A stretch of 64,000 bases of DNA from Mycobacterium sp. PO1 (GTDB lineage Bacteria; Actinomycetota; Actinomycetes; Mycobacteriales; Mycobacteriaceae): positions 62,001-126,000 of the forward strand of contig NZ_BLTG01000046.1 of NCBI RefSeq assembly GCF_017312405.1, written 5' to 3'. Positions 39,108-47,520 of the stretch are shown in pieces. The notes beneath the pieces are model-generated. The model had not been told where the DNA came from, did not search any database, and was given only the letters and a program-made list of their open reading frames with translations. The translations under genes and the position numbers were made by a program. Position 1 is the first letter of the stretch, and every line of letters starts with the position of its first letter.

Positions 39108-39596
39108 TCATCGAACCGGCTTGAGCCGGATCGGGGTCTCGGCGACCAGGCCGAGCGGATCGACATAGTCGGCCCGCGCCGCCGGACCCCACATCGCGCC
39201 CCAGTGCAGACAGGCTTGTGTGGCGCAGCCCACGTGGCCGGCGACGACCGCGCCGATCGTCGTGGCGGCGTCGACGGCCTGCCCGCGCCGCACCGCCGGT
39301 CGGACCGGCTCGTAGGTGGTGCGCAGCCCGCCGGGGTGGGCAATCGATATCAACGGCCGCCCCGCCAGGTACCCGGCGAACACGACCGTGCCCGCGGCAG
39401 CGGCGTAGACCGGCTGACCCGCCTGTGCCGCCAGATCCACACCGCGATGCCCCGGCTGCCAGTTCGGCGCCGGCGCGTCGAACGCACGCACCACGGCCGG
39501 CCGGGGCCGTAGCGGCCACCCGAGCCGTCCGCCGTCACCCCACGCGGGGGCCACACCCAGCGCCGTCAGGGCGACGAACACGGCGATCAGTCGCAT
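39108..39596 (-). CDS. M23-family (LytM-like) peptidase, possibly degenerate
   Basis: Exported 162-residue protein with signal peptide (about 1-20) and a LytM domain that normally cleaves peptidoglycan cross-bridges. The first zinc motif HxxxD is intact (His50-Arg-Gly-Val-Asp54). In the usual HxH motif the first His is replaced by Cys (Cys129-Leu-His131-Trp), so the catalytic His is missing while the zinc ligand remains. It may be non-catalytic, or use Cys. The M. tuberculosis neighbour Rv2891 is the counterpart. Convergent with the lipoprotein gene, with a 7-bp gap. Confidence 0.85.
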   Translation of the reverse strand: MRLIAVFVALTALGVAPAWGDGGRLGWPLRPRPAVVRAFDAPAPNWQPGHRGVDLAAQAGQPVYAAAAGTVVFAGYLAGRPLISIAHPGGLRTTYEPVRPAVRRGQAVDAATTIGAVVAGHVGCATQACLHWGAMWGPAARADYVDPLGLVAETPIRLKPVR

Positions 39597-39695
39597 CCGA
39601 GCAGTTCAGCGCGTTCACCGTCGCCGGCGCCAGGCCCCACGGCCCGGCCTGTGGACAACCTGCAGGCCCTGTTCAGCGGTGGTCAAAGCACCCTG

Positions 39696-39708
39696 TTACA
39701 CGGTGTAA
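39696..39708. promoter_or_regulatory. Palindrome in the rpsB promoter region
   Basis: TTACAC-G-GTGTAA is a perfect 6-bp inverted repeat in an AT-richer patch about 190 bp before rpsB and 100 bp upstream of the M23 gene start on the other strand. It could be an operator for either promoter. Confidence 0.35.
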
Positions 39709-39783
39709 ACTGCTAACCGCAGCTCGCATCTGCGAGCTGACTTCGCGCGTCTGCGACACGGCCCCACTGGTCCGTTACCTCGC

Positions 39784-39860
39784 ATGCCGGGCGGTCCCGT
39801 CCCCAGGTCGGGTCCGGCATCGAAGCAGTCGCCAGGGTCCGGCTCACCCCGATGCCGGAC
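39784..39860 (+). ncRNA. Foldable rpsB leader with two competing stems
   Basis: In the presumed 5' leader of rpsB, CCGGCAT (39814-39820) can pair with ATGCCGG at 39784-39790 or, as part of an 11-bp perfect match GTCCGGCATCG (39812-39822), with CGATGCCGGAC (39850-39860). The two stems exclude each other. The second ends 31 bp before the start codon. This is the shape of a ribosomal protein leader that could let S2 control its own operon; no known RNA family was matched. Confidence 0.45.
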
Positions 39861-39891
39861 GACAACCGACAACTGAAGGTAAAGCACAACC

Positions 39892-40719
39892 ATGGCTGTT
39901 GTAACCATGAAGCAGCTGCTCGACAGCGGCACCCACTTCGGGCACCAGACCCGTCGCTGGAATCCCAAGATGAAGCGGTTCATCTTCACCGACCGCAACG
40001 GCATCTACATCATCGACCTGCAGCAGACGCTGACCTACATCGACAAGGCCTACGAGTTCGTCAAGGAGACGGTCGCGCACGGCGGGTCGATCATGTTCGT
40101 CGGCACCAAGAAGCAGGCCCAGGAGTCCATCGCCGAAGAAGCCACCCGCGTCGGCATGCCGTACGTCAACCAGCGCTGGCTCGGCGGCATGCTCACCAAC
40201 TTCTCCACCGTGCACAAGCGGCTGCAGCGGCTCAAGGAGCTCGAGGCGATGGAGCAGACCGGTGGCTTCGAGGGTCGCACCAAGAAGGAAATCCTGATGC
40301 TGACCCGCGAGAAGAACAAGCTCGAGCGCAGCCTCGGCGGTATCCGGGACATGCAGAAGGTCCCGTCGGCGATCTGGGTCGTCGACACCAACAAAGAGCA
40401 CCTCGCGGTCGCGGAAGCGCGCAAGCTCAACATCCCGATCATCGCGATCCTCGACACCAACTGCGACCCGGACCTCGTCGACTACCCGATCCCGGGCAAC
40501 GACGACGCCATCCGGTCGGCCGCGCTGCTGACCAAGGTGGTGGCCTCCGCGGTGGCCGAGGGTCTGCAGGCTCGGGCCGGCGGTGGCGCCGACAAGGCCG
40601 AAGCCGGTCAGGATGGGGCGGCCGCCGAACCGCTGGCCGAGTGGGAGCAGGAGCTGCTCGCGGGCGCTACCACGTCTGCCCCCGAGACCGCGGCGGACGG
40701 GGCCCCGACCACCTCTTAA
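39892..40719 (+). CDS. rpsB: 30S ribosomal protein S2
   Basis: Small-subunit protein S2, recruited late and needed for S1/initiation. The 275-residue protein shows the family blocks [43 protein letters not shown] and [20 protein letters not shown]. The C-terminal ~40 residues are a low-complexity Ala/Glu/Gly tail typical of mycobacteria. Followed by tsf after 27 bp in the conserved operon. Confidence 0.98.
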   Translation: MAVVTMKQLLDSGTHFGHQTRRWNPKMKRFIFTDRNGIYIIDLQQTLTYIDKAYEFVKETVAHGGSIMFVGTKKQAQESIAEEATRVGMPYVNQRWLGGMLTNFSTVHKRLQRLKELEAMEQTGGFEGRTKKEILMLTREKNKLERSLGGIRDMQKVPSAIWVVDTNKEHLAVAEARKLNIPIIAILDTNCDPDLVDYPIPGNDDAIRSAALLTKVVASAVAEGLQARAGGGADKAEAGQDGAAAEPLAEWEQELLAGATTSAPETAADGAPTTS

Positions 40720-40746
40720 TTCGAACCTCGTCGACGAAAGGCTGAA

Positions 40747-41562
40747 ATGGCTAACTACACCGCTGCCGACGTCAAGCGCCTCCGGGAGCTGACCGGTGCC
40801 GGAATGATGGACTCGAAGAACGCGCTCGTCGAGGCCGACGGCGACTTCGACAAGGCCGTCGAACTCCTGCGCATCAAGGGCGCCAAGGACGTCGGCAAGC
40901 GCGCTGAGCGCGCCACTGCCGAAGGTCTGGTGGCGGCCAAGGACGGTGCCCTGATCGAGCTCAACTCCGAGACCGACTTCGTCGCCAAGAACGCGGAGTT
41001 CCAGGGGGTCGCCGACCAGATCGTCGCGGCCGCCGCCGCGGCCAAGGCCACCGACCTGGACGCGCTCAAGGCTGCCAAAGTGGGGGACACCACCGTCGAG
41101 CAGACCATCGCCGACCTGTCGGCGAAGATCGGCGAGAAGCTCGAACTGCGTCGCGTGGCCTATTTCGACGGCACGGTCGAGACGTACCTGCACAAGCGGG
41201 CTGCTGATCTGCCGCCGGCCGTGGGTGTGCTCGTGGAGTACCAGGGCTCGGACAAGGAGGCGGCGCATGCCGTCGCTCTGCAGATCGCGGCGCTGAAGGC
41301 CCGCTACCTCACCCGTGAGGACGTGCCGGAAGACATCGTCGCCAACGAGCGCCGGATCGCCGAGGAGACGGCCCGCAACGAAGGCAAGCCGGAGCAGGCG
41401 CTGCCGAAGATCGTCGAAGGCCGGGTGAACGGCTTCTACAAGGACGTCGTGCTGCTCGACCAGCCGTCGGTGTCCGACAACAAGAAGACCGTCAAGGCGC
41501 TGCTCGACGAGGCCGGCGTGACCGTGACGCGGTTCGTGCGCTTCGAGGTCGGTCAGGCCTGA
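40747..41562 (+). CDS. tsf: Elongation factor Ts
   Basis: Guanine nucleotide exchange factor for EF-Tu. The 271-residue protein has the UBA-like N-terminus and family signature [16 protein letters not shown], then [14 protein letters not shown] and the dimerisation region. AAAGG ribosome site upstream of ATG 40747. Ends the rpsB operon; a strong terminator follows. Confidence 0.98.
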   Translation: MANYTAADVKRLRELTGAGMMDSKNALVEADGDFDKAVELLRIKGAKDVGKRAERATAEGLVAAKDGALIELNSETDFVAKNAEFQGVADQIVAAAAAAKATDLDALKAAKVGDTTVEQTIADLSAKIGEKLELRRVAYFDGTVETYLHKRAADLPPAVGVLVEYQGSDKEAAHAVALQIAALKARYLTREDVPEDIVANERRIAEETARNEGKPEQALPKIVEGRVNGFYKDVVLLDQPSVSDNKKTVKALLDEAGVTVTRFVRFEVGQA

Positions 41563-41630
41563 CGAGCTCGCCGAGGCGTCCGGCCCATCGGGCTCACACC
41601 CGATGACGGGCGCCGCCTGATAGCTCAGAC

Positions 41631-41672
41631 ACGCGGCCCCGGGACTTCGGTTCCGGGGCCGCGTTCTTGTTT
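41631..41672 (+). terminator. Rho-independent terminator after tsf
   Basis: An 11-bp GC stem (41632-41642 with 41653-41663, CGCGGCCCCGG/CCGGGGCCGCG), plus an A-T closing pair, a 10-base loop and then TTCTTGTTT. A second, weaker hairpin (CATCGGG/CCCGATG, 41586-41605) precedes it. This is the clearest intrinsic terminator in the window. Confidence 0.9.
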
Positions 41673-41959
41673 GCGGCAACCTGGAGATCCCGGGCCTGGG
41701 CTCCTGCGCTTTGCCATCTGTACTGACATCGGGGCGGCAAATCGTTCTCGCACGGCGACAGCGAGGTCCGATACCCGGTGCGCGGCCGAGCGGCGGATGC
41801 GGCGAGGATTTGCCACGTGTCCGCTATCCTACATCTGGCAAACCAGCTTTCATTATTGTCGATCGACATTTGGCTGTTCAGGGCGCAAACGTCTGCTTCC
41901 TCCGCAAACGCGGGTTACCCTTTTCACGTGAATGGGGCGCAGCGGCCGTCGTGGCGCAC
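41673..41959. other. AT-richer gap with promoter and palindrome before the sugar transferase
   Basis: No convincing gene lies here. The stretch 41815-41935 is AT-richer than its surroundings and contains TATCCT (a possible -10), and the 12-bp perfect palindrome TGTCGATCGACA (41857-41868), which may be an operator. Short open frames in it look random. Confidence 0.5.
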
Positions 41960-43453
41960 ATGACGGGCCTGCTGGACCGGCCTACCGTGCCGATGGCACG
42001 CGCTCGCCGTGTGGCGGTCCCTGCAGTGCCCGCTCCTTCCGGCACGCGCCGCCGCATGAGGTGGGAGCCGATCGTCGGCGCACTGGTCGACCTGACGTCG
42101 GCGTCCGCGGCCGTCGCGGTCGGCATGACGTGGGCCAACCACCTGGGCTACGAGCTGCCCCCGGCGTGGATGGTGTGCTTCTTCGCGCCCACCGTCGTGG
42201 CGCTGTCGGCGATGGGCTCGCTGTACCGCCGTTCCTTGAAACGCAGTTTCCTCGACGAGCTGCCCATGCTCGAAGCGATCGCCGCACTGGCCGCGATGCT
42301 GATGCTCAGTGGACTGGTGTTCAGGTCGGGTGTGGAGGGTTCACTCGGCAGCGTCGGCAGCGCTGTGGCGCGGGTCTGGATGTGCGCGGCCGTGTTCGTG
42401 CCCGCAGGCCGGTTGCTGTGGATCGTGGCTCGACGCCGAGGATTCCGCCGCGAGGCCCTCAAAGCGCCGATGTTGATCGTCGGCAACGGCCGGATCGCGG
42501 CGAAGGTGGTCGAGCGGATCAACGACAACCCGGAGTACGGGTTGGTGCCCATCGGGCTGGTCGACGACGACGTGCCGATGATGGGCGCACAGCGCAACGA
42601 ACCTGCGTGTATCCCCTACCTCGGCACGTTGGCCGACCTCGACGACATCATCACGCGGACCGAGGCGCAGTGCATGGTGGTCGCGTTCTCGCGGACCCGT
42701 GACGAGGTGATGAGCGACGCGGTCAGGGTCGCGCACCGCCATGGTCTGGCCGTGTGGGTGGTCCCTCGGATCTTCGACACCATCGGCGTGCGGGCACGCA
42801 TCGACCACGTGGGCGGACTGCCACTGATCGCGGTGCCGCACACCGACCCCCGCGGGTGGCAGTTCGTCGCCAAACATGTCTCCGATCGGATCTTCGCCGC
42901 CGCTGGGCTGCTGGTGATCTCACCGGTGTTCCTGCTGTTGATGCTGTTGGTTCGCCTGAGCTCGCCGGGGCCGATTTTCTTCGGTCAGCCCAGGGTCGGC
43001 CGCGACGGCCGGGTCTTCGGCTGCCTGAAGTTCCGGTCGATGCGTCCGCCCCGCGACTCTGATGCGGTGTTCACACGCGACGGTGCATCGGCGCCGGGAG
43101 GCGTGGAGGGCGAGGACCGCCGCACGCCGATCGGCAAGATTCTGCGGGCCACCTCACTCGACGAGCTGCCGCAGTTGGTGAATGTCGTGCGAGGCGAGAT
43201 GAGCCTGGTGGGCCCGCGACCCGAGCGGCCCGAATACGTCGACCTGTTCAACGTCCAGATCGCCCGGTACGGCGAACGGCACCGGGTGAAGGCCGGGATC
43301 ACCGGCTGGGCGCAGGTGCACGGCCTGCGTGGGCAGACGTCGATCGCCGATCGCGCCGAGTGGGACAACTTCTACATCGAGAACTGGTCGCTGTGGCTCG
43401 ACTGGAAGATTCTCGCGATGACCGTCGTCGCGGTACTGCGTCGCGCCGAGTGA
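41960..43453 (+). CDS. Polyprenyl-phosphate sugar-1-phosphate transferase (exopolysaccharide priming)
   Basis: Bacterial sugar transferase of the WbaP/CpsE type (497 residues), which loads the first sugar phosphate onto undecaprenyl/decaprenyl phosphate. Four N-terminal membrane helices (about 20-145) are followed by a CoA-binding-like Rossmann region (MLIVGNGRIAAKVVERI), a fifth helix (AGLLVISPVFLLLMLLV, about 320) and the catalytic domain with GPIFFGQPRVGRDG, FGCLKFRSM, TSLDELPQLVNVVRGEMSLVGPRPERPEY and GITGWAQVHGLRG. ATG 41960 was taken as start; GTG 41951 is possible. It stands alone between tsf and amiC with no other polysaccharide gene, and has no counterpart here in M. tuberculosis. 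Confidence 0.92.
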   Translation: MTGLLDRPTVPMARARRVAVPAVPAPSGTRRRMRWEPIVGALVDLTSASAAVAVGMTWANHLGYELPPAWMVCFFAPTVVALSAMGSLYRRSLKRSFLDELPMLEAIAALAAMLMLSGLVFRSGVEGSLGSVGSAVARVWMCAAVFVPAGRLLWIVARRRGFRREALKAPMLIVGNGRIAAKVVERINDNPEYGLVPIGLVDDDVPMMGAQRNEPACIPYLGTLADLDDIITRTEAQCMVVAFSRTRDEVMSDAVRVAHRHGLAVWVVPRIFDTIGVRARIDHVGGLPLIAVPHTDPRGWQFVAKHVSDRIFAAAGLLVISPVFLLLMLLVRLSSPGPIFFGQPRVGRDGRVFGCLKFRSMRPPRDSDAVFTRDGASAPGGVEGEDRRTPIGKILRATSLDELPQLVNVVRGEMSLVGPRPERPEYVDLFNVQIARYGERHRVKAGITGWAQVHGLRGQTSIADRAEWDNFYIENWSLWLDWKILAMTVVAVLRRAE

Positions 43454-43489
43454 CCCCGACCGGCCGGTACGCTTTGGTACCGTCGAGCC

Positions 43490-44896
43490 ATGGATCGCAT
43501 CAGCGCTGTTGCCGACGACGCCCTGGGTGAGCTCGACGCCGTCGGGTTGGTGGAGGCGCTGCGCACCGGCGCGGTGTCGTCGACCGAGGTGATCGAGGCC
43601 GCCGTCGCGCGCACCGAAGCGGTGAACCCGGCGCTGAACGGACTGGCGTACGAGGCCTACGACCGGGCCCGGGCCCGTACCCGGCTGTCGCACCCATACG
43701 GCGGCTTCTTCGACGGGGTACCGACCTTCATCAAGGACAACGTCGCGGTCGCGGGGATGCCGACGATGGAGGGAACCGATGCGTGGGAGCCGCGAATCGC
43801 TTCGGAGGACGGTGATTTCGCGCGCGCGTACCTGGCGACCGGTCTGGTTCCACTGGGCAAGACGCTGCTCTCGGAGTTCGGTTTCAGCGCCTCGGCCGAG
43901 CATCCGCGGCTGGGCCCGGTGCGTAACCCCTGGCACACCGAGCACACCGCTGGTGCATCGTCGTCGGGCTCTGCGGCCTTCGTCGCGGCCGGGGTGGTGC
44001 CCATCGCCCACGCCAACGACGGCGGCGGATCGATCAGGATCCCCGCTGCCTGCAACGGGCTGGTCGGGCTGAAGCCGACCCGCGGCCGGCTGCCGCTGGA
44101 CGCCAACATGCGTCAGATGCCGTTGCACATCGTGCACAACGGTGTGGTGACCCGCAGCGTGCGCGACACCGCGGCCTTCTACCGAGAGATGGAACGCGTC
44201 CAGCGCAACCCCAAACTTCCTGCCATCGGCGACGTGTCCGGGCCGAGCGCCGACCGCCTGCGAATTGCGGTGTGCACGCGCTCCATTGCCCGCGAAGCCA
44301 GCCCCGAGGTCACCGAACTGACCCACAAGACCGCCGCTGTGCTCGAGCGACTCGGCCATCACGTGACGACCATCGAGAATCCGGTACCCGAGCGGTTCAT
44401 GGATGACTTCCTGCTGTATTGGTCGTTCCTCGCGTTCGCGTTGGTGCGTGGCGGCCGCCGGACCTTCGGGCAGAGTTTCCAGCGCAGTCAACTGGACAAT
44501 CTGACACTGGGCCTCGAACGCCACGCGGCGCGGCGGTTGCATCGGCTACCTGCGGCGCTTGCCCGCCTCGCCCGCATCCGACGTGTCACGTCACGTCTCA
44601 CAGCAAGCTACGACATCGTCCTGACACCGACCTTGGCCGATGTCACGCCCCGCATCGGTCATCTCGATCCAACGGCGGACTTCCAGCAGATCATCGACAG
44701 ACTCATCGACTGGGTCGCCTTCACCCCGCTGCAGAACGCGACGGGTGAACCGGCCATCTCGCTGCCAGTTGCGGAATCCGCGTCGGGTCTGCCCGTCGGC
44801 ATGATGTTCTCTGCCGCGCATGGCGAAGATGCGCGCCTGCTTGAATTGGCCTTCGAGCTCGAACAAGCGCAGCCGTGGCCGACGCTCTGGACCTGA
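43490..44896 (+). CDS. amiC: Amidase (amidase signature family)
   Basis: Ser-cisSer-Lys hydrolase of carboxylic amides, 468 residues. The triad is visible: Lys in PTFIKDNVAV, and the Ser pair in GASSSGSAAFVAAG with DGGGSIRIPAACNGLVGLKPTRGR. The orthologue at this position in M. tuberculosis is amiC (Rv2888c). No signal peptide, so cytoplasmic; substrate unknown. Next to an amine-oxidation block, it could supply or remove amines, but this is only context. Confidence 0.92.
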   Translation: MDRISAVADDALGELDAVGLVEALRTGAVSSTEVIEAAVARTEAVNPALNGLAYEAYDRARARTRLSHPYGGFFDGVPTFIKDNVAVAGMPTMEGTDAWEPRIASEDGDFARAYLATGLVPLGKTLLSEFGFSASAEHPRLGPVRNPWHTEHTAGASSSGSAAFVAAGVVPIAHANDGGGSIRIPAACNGLVGLKPTRGRLPLDANMRQMPLHIVHNGVVTRSVRDTAAFYREMERVQRNPKLPAIGDVSGPSADRLRIAVCTRSIAREASPEVTELTHKTAAVLERLGHHVTTIENPVPERFMDDFLLYWSFLAFALVRGGRRTFGQSFQRSQLDNLTLGLERHAARRLHRLPAALARLARIRRVTSRLTASYDIVLTPTLADVTPRIGHLDPTADFQQIIDRLIDWVAFTPLQNATGEPAISLPVAESASGLPVGMMFSAAHGEDARLLELAFELEQAQPWPTLWT

Positions 44897-44942
44897 GGTC
44901 CGCGAGCGGTCGACGAAATTCGTTGCTGCCCTGATACATCGC

Positions 44943-44968
44943 GTTAACGGGACCGCGGTCCTGTTAAC
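44943..44968. promoter_or_regulatory. 26-bp near-perfect palindrome upstream of the ABC/amine operon
   Basis: GTTAAC, then seven bases on each side of a central GC, then GTTAAC: 12 of 13 base pairs match. It lies 57 bp before the first permease start and 46 bp after the amiC stop. No T-tract follows, so an operator is more likely than a terminator. The factor is unknown; no regulator gene is in the block. Confidence 0.6.
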
Positions 44969-45025
44969 CCCCTCGACACGTCGCACGGCCGTCGGTGAAA
45001 CGTTGCCGTCTCACCATCGCTTCTT

Positions 45026-46201
45026 GTGGAGACCAGTCCGGTCGCAAACACGGCCCCGCACACACGATCGCCGCAGATCCCCACCGGCTCGCAGAACACG
45101 TTCGTCTGCCTGGTTCGGTTCGCTCTGGCCAACATTCGGCGCCGGCCGGAGCGCTTCGTGCTGTCAGTGGTGGGCATCGCGCTCGCGATCGCCTGTGTGA
45201 CGGTCGTGCGGACGATCTCGGCAGGCTTCGCGATCACCGGTGCCGAATCGATCACCGATGTACTCGGCGGAGGTCAGCTGTGGGTGGTTCCGGCCGCCGG
45301 CACACACTTCGACCCGCAGGCGCAGGCCCTGATCGCCGCCGGCCCCGCCCCCGCGCTCACGGTGCCGGCAGGCTGGTCGGCCACCCGCACGCTGTCGGGC
45401 GTCGTCGAGGTCGACGGAGAGCCGGTGGCTGTTCAGGGCAGGGACGGGATCGCCGGTGGCGAAGCAATTCTGGGATCCGACCTGGCTGAACGGCTGGGGG
45501 TCGGGCGGGGTGACGACGTCACCGTGGGCACGCAGCCGTTGCGCGTCGTGGTGGCCGGGGACGGGCACTCGCTGACGGTGTCGACCGCGCTGGCCCGCTC
45601 ACTGGTGGGAGACAACGGATGGTGGGTGGTGTCCGCTCCGCCGGGCCAGGAGAACCGACGCGACCTCGCCGCGACGTTCGGCGCTGCGGTGGGCCTGCCC
45701 TACAACGCGGATCCGGCCGTGCGACCCGATCCCGCAGGCGCCGGCATGATCTACGACACCGTGGGTGGGTCGGGGCCCTTGACCTTCGAGCAGAAGTTCT
45801 CGGCACTGTTCTCCGGCAAGGTCACCGGATCCACCCTCGGGTTGATCTCCATGATCGGACTGGTACTGGGGTTCGTGATCGCGGTCTCGTCGTTCCTGGC
45901 GGCGGTCACCGAGCGCAAGCGGGAGTTCGGCATCATGTCCAGCATCGGATTGGCCGACGAAGTGCTCTACTTCTTCCTCGTCGAATCGGCGATCGTGTTC
46001 CTGACGTCGTATGTCGTCGGCGTGATCGTAGCGGGTATCGCTGTCGCGCTGGTCATCCCCGGCATCGCCACGGTGACGGCGTGGCTGCAGGGAGCGGCGT
46101 TGACCGCCATGTTCCTGCCCGCGATGGCGATCGTCGGAGCGTTGGTGCCGGTACATCGTCTGCTGCAGCACCGGCCCGTCTCACTGTTGGGGGACCGCTA
46201 G
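45026..46201 (+). CDS. FtsX/MacB-type ABC transporter permease
   Basis: A 391-residue permease with one N-terminal helix (about 43-62), a large extracytoplasmic domain (about 63-270) and three C-terminal helices (GLISMIGLVLGFVIAVSSFL; FLTSYVVGVIVAGIAVALVI; MFLPAMAIVGALVPVHRLL), the FtsX layout. Such systems act as exporters or mechanotransmitters for lipoproteins, peptides or cell-wall enzymes. GTG 45026. Its TAG overlaps the next gene by one base. First gene of a probable five-gene operon. Confidence 0.88.
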   Translation: METSPVANTAPHTRSPQIPTGSQNTFVCLVRFALANIRRRPERFVLSVVGIALAIACVTVVRTISAGFAITGAESITDVLGGGQLWVVPAAGTHFDPQAQALIAAGPAPALTVPAGWSATRTLSGVVEVDGEPVAVQGRDGIAGGEAILGSDLAERLGVGRGDDVTVGTQPLRVVVAGDGHSLTVSTALARSLVGDNGWWVVSAPPGQENRRDLAATFGAAVGLPYNADPAVRPDPAGAGMIYDTVGGSGPLTFEQKFSALFSGKVTGSTLGLISMIGLVLGFVIAVSSFLAAVTERKREFGIMSSIGLADEVLYFFLVESAIVFLTSYVVGVIVAGIAVALVIPGIATVTAWLQGAALTAMFLPAMAIVGALVPVHRLLQHRPVSLLGDR

Positions 46202-46764
46202 TGATTCGCAAAGGCCTGTCCTACGGCTGGCTGTCCGCTCAGCGGCGGGCCAGGGAGATGATGCTGCCGGCGGTGACCACCGCGACCGGCGCGTTCCTGG
46301 TCGTGATCGTGTTCGGGATGGCCGACGGAATCCGCACCCAGTCAGCGGCTTTGGGGCATGCCGACGAGATCGGGCGTGCCGTGGTGTTGATCGCGGTGAC
46401 CGTGTTGCTCGTCGGTGTCGCCGAGGTGGCCGTTGCGACCACCCGGACGGTCGCCCACCGGACCCGGGAACTCGGCGTCCTGGCTGCCAACGGCGTACCG
46501 CGGGCCCCGGTGGTGGCTGCACTGCTCGTCGAACCGGTGATCGCCGCCGCTGTCGGTGCCTTCGCCGGCGCGATCCTTGCGGTTCTGACCGGCGCGGGGC
46601 TCGGCGTCGCCGGCGTCGTGGCGACCGGCGTGTCCTACGGCGGCCTGGCGGTCGGCACCGCGATCGCGCTGGCGGTCAGCGTCGTGGCTGCGCTGGGCAC
46701 CAGCGCCGTCCCGACGTGGAAGGCCGCCTCGCGCCCACCCATCCGTTCGCTGGCAGGAGGCTGA
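46201..46764 (+). CDS. Short FtsX-like ABC transporter permease
   Basis: A 187-residue partner permease with four hydrophobic spans and no large periplasmic domain (VTTATGAFLVVIVFGMADGI; IGRAVVLIAVTVLLVGVAEV; VVAALLVEPVIAAAVGAFAG; AVGTAIALAVSVVAALG). It retains the FtsX coupling-type sequence RTRELGVLAANGVPR and ends AVPTWKAASRPPIRSLAGG, like the MacB/FtsX C-terminus. The GTG at 46201 overlaps the first permease stop. The pair is unequal in size, as if one half lost its outer domain. Confidence 0.85.
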   Translation: MIRKGLSYGWLSAQRRAREMMLPAVTTATGAFLVVIVFGMADGIRTQSAALGHADEIGRAVVLIAVTVLLVGVAEVAVATTRTVAHRTRELGVLAANGVPRAPVVAALLVEPVIAAAVGAFAGAILAVLTGAGLGVAGVVATGVSYGGLAVGTAIALAVSVVAALGTSAVPTWKAASRPPIRSLAGG

Positions 46765-46767
46765 CCT

Positions 46768-47496
46768 GTGACCACGCTCGACGAATCATCCGACACCACC
46801 GCCGAGGTCCCGGCCGGAGGGCAGACGCCGGTCATCGAGATCGCCGACGTCTGGAAGCTGCACAAGCTCGGCGACGAGGTGGTCAAGGCGCTCATCGCCG
46901 CCGAACTGACTGTCACGCCCGGAGAGTTCGTCTGCCTGATGGGTCCCAGCGGCAGCGGAAAGTCCACCCTGCTCAACATCATCGGGGGCCTCGACCGGCC
47001 GACCAAGGGCAGCGTCATGATCGCCGGCAAGGACACCGCCACGCTCACCGAGAGCCAGTACGCCGCGCTGCGCCACGACACCATCGGGTTCATCTTCCAG
47101 AGCTACAACCTGATCCCGTTCCTCTCGGCGGTGGAAAACGTCGAATTGCCGCTGATGTTCGAGCCCTTCGACCGTCAAGCATTGCGGCAGCGAGCGATCG
47201 AGTTGCTGGAACTCGTAGGGCTCGGACACCGGATCAACCACCAGCCCACCAAGATGTCGGGCGGCGAACAGCAGCGCACCGCGATCGCGCGCTCGCTGAT
47301 CAGCAACCCCACCTTGGTGCTGGCCGACGAACCGACAGCCAACCTCGACCACCGCACGGGGGAAACGGTGGTGCGCATGCTGCGCGACCTGTGCTCGACC
47401 ATGGGCGTCACCGTGGTCGCGAGCACCCACGACCCCACGGTGGCCGACGAAGCGAGCCGTGTCGTCCGGATGAAAGACGGACAGATCGTCAACTGA
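46768..47496 (+). CDS. ABC transporter ATP-binding protein (LolD/MacB-type)
   Basis: Energises the two upstream permeases. The 242-residue ATPase has Walker A GPSGSGKST, Q-loop FIFQSYNLIPFLSAVENV, signature MSGGEQQRTAIARSL, Walker B LVLADEPTANLD and switch His in STHDPTV. The N-terminus has an extra ~20 acidic residues. Starts at GTG 46768, 3 bp after the short permease. Confidence 0.95.
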   Translation: MTTLDESSDTTAEVPAGGQTPVIEIADVWKLHKLGDEVVKALIAAELTVTPGEFVCLMGPSGSGKSTLLNIIGGLDRPTKGSVMIAGKDTATLTESQYAALRHDTIGFIFQSYNLIPFLSAVENVELPLMFEPFDRQALRQRAIELLELVGLGHRINHQPTKMSGGEQQRTAIARSLISNPTLVLADEPTANLDHRTGETVVRMLRDLCSTMGVTVVASTHDPTVADEASRVVRMKDGQIVN

Positions 47497-47520
47497 TCCA
47501 CTCTGTTGGAAGGCGAACCG

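Noticed and set aside
41673..41959. Small genes in the gap before the sugar transferase
   Set aside because: Short frames lack ribosome sites and family features; the stretch is better explained as promoter.
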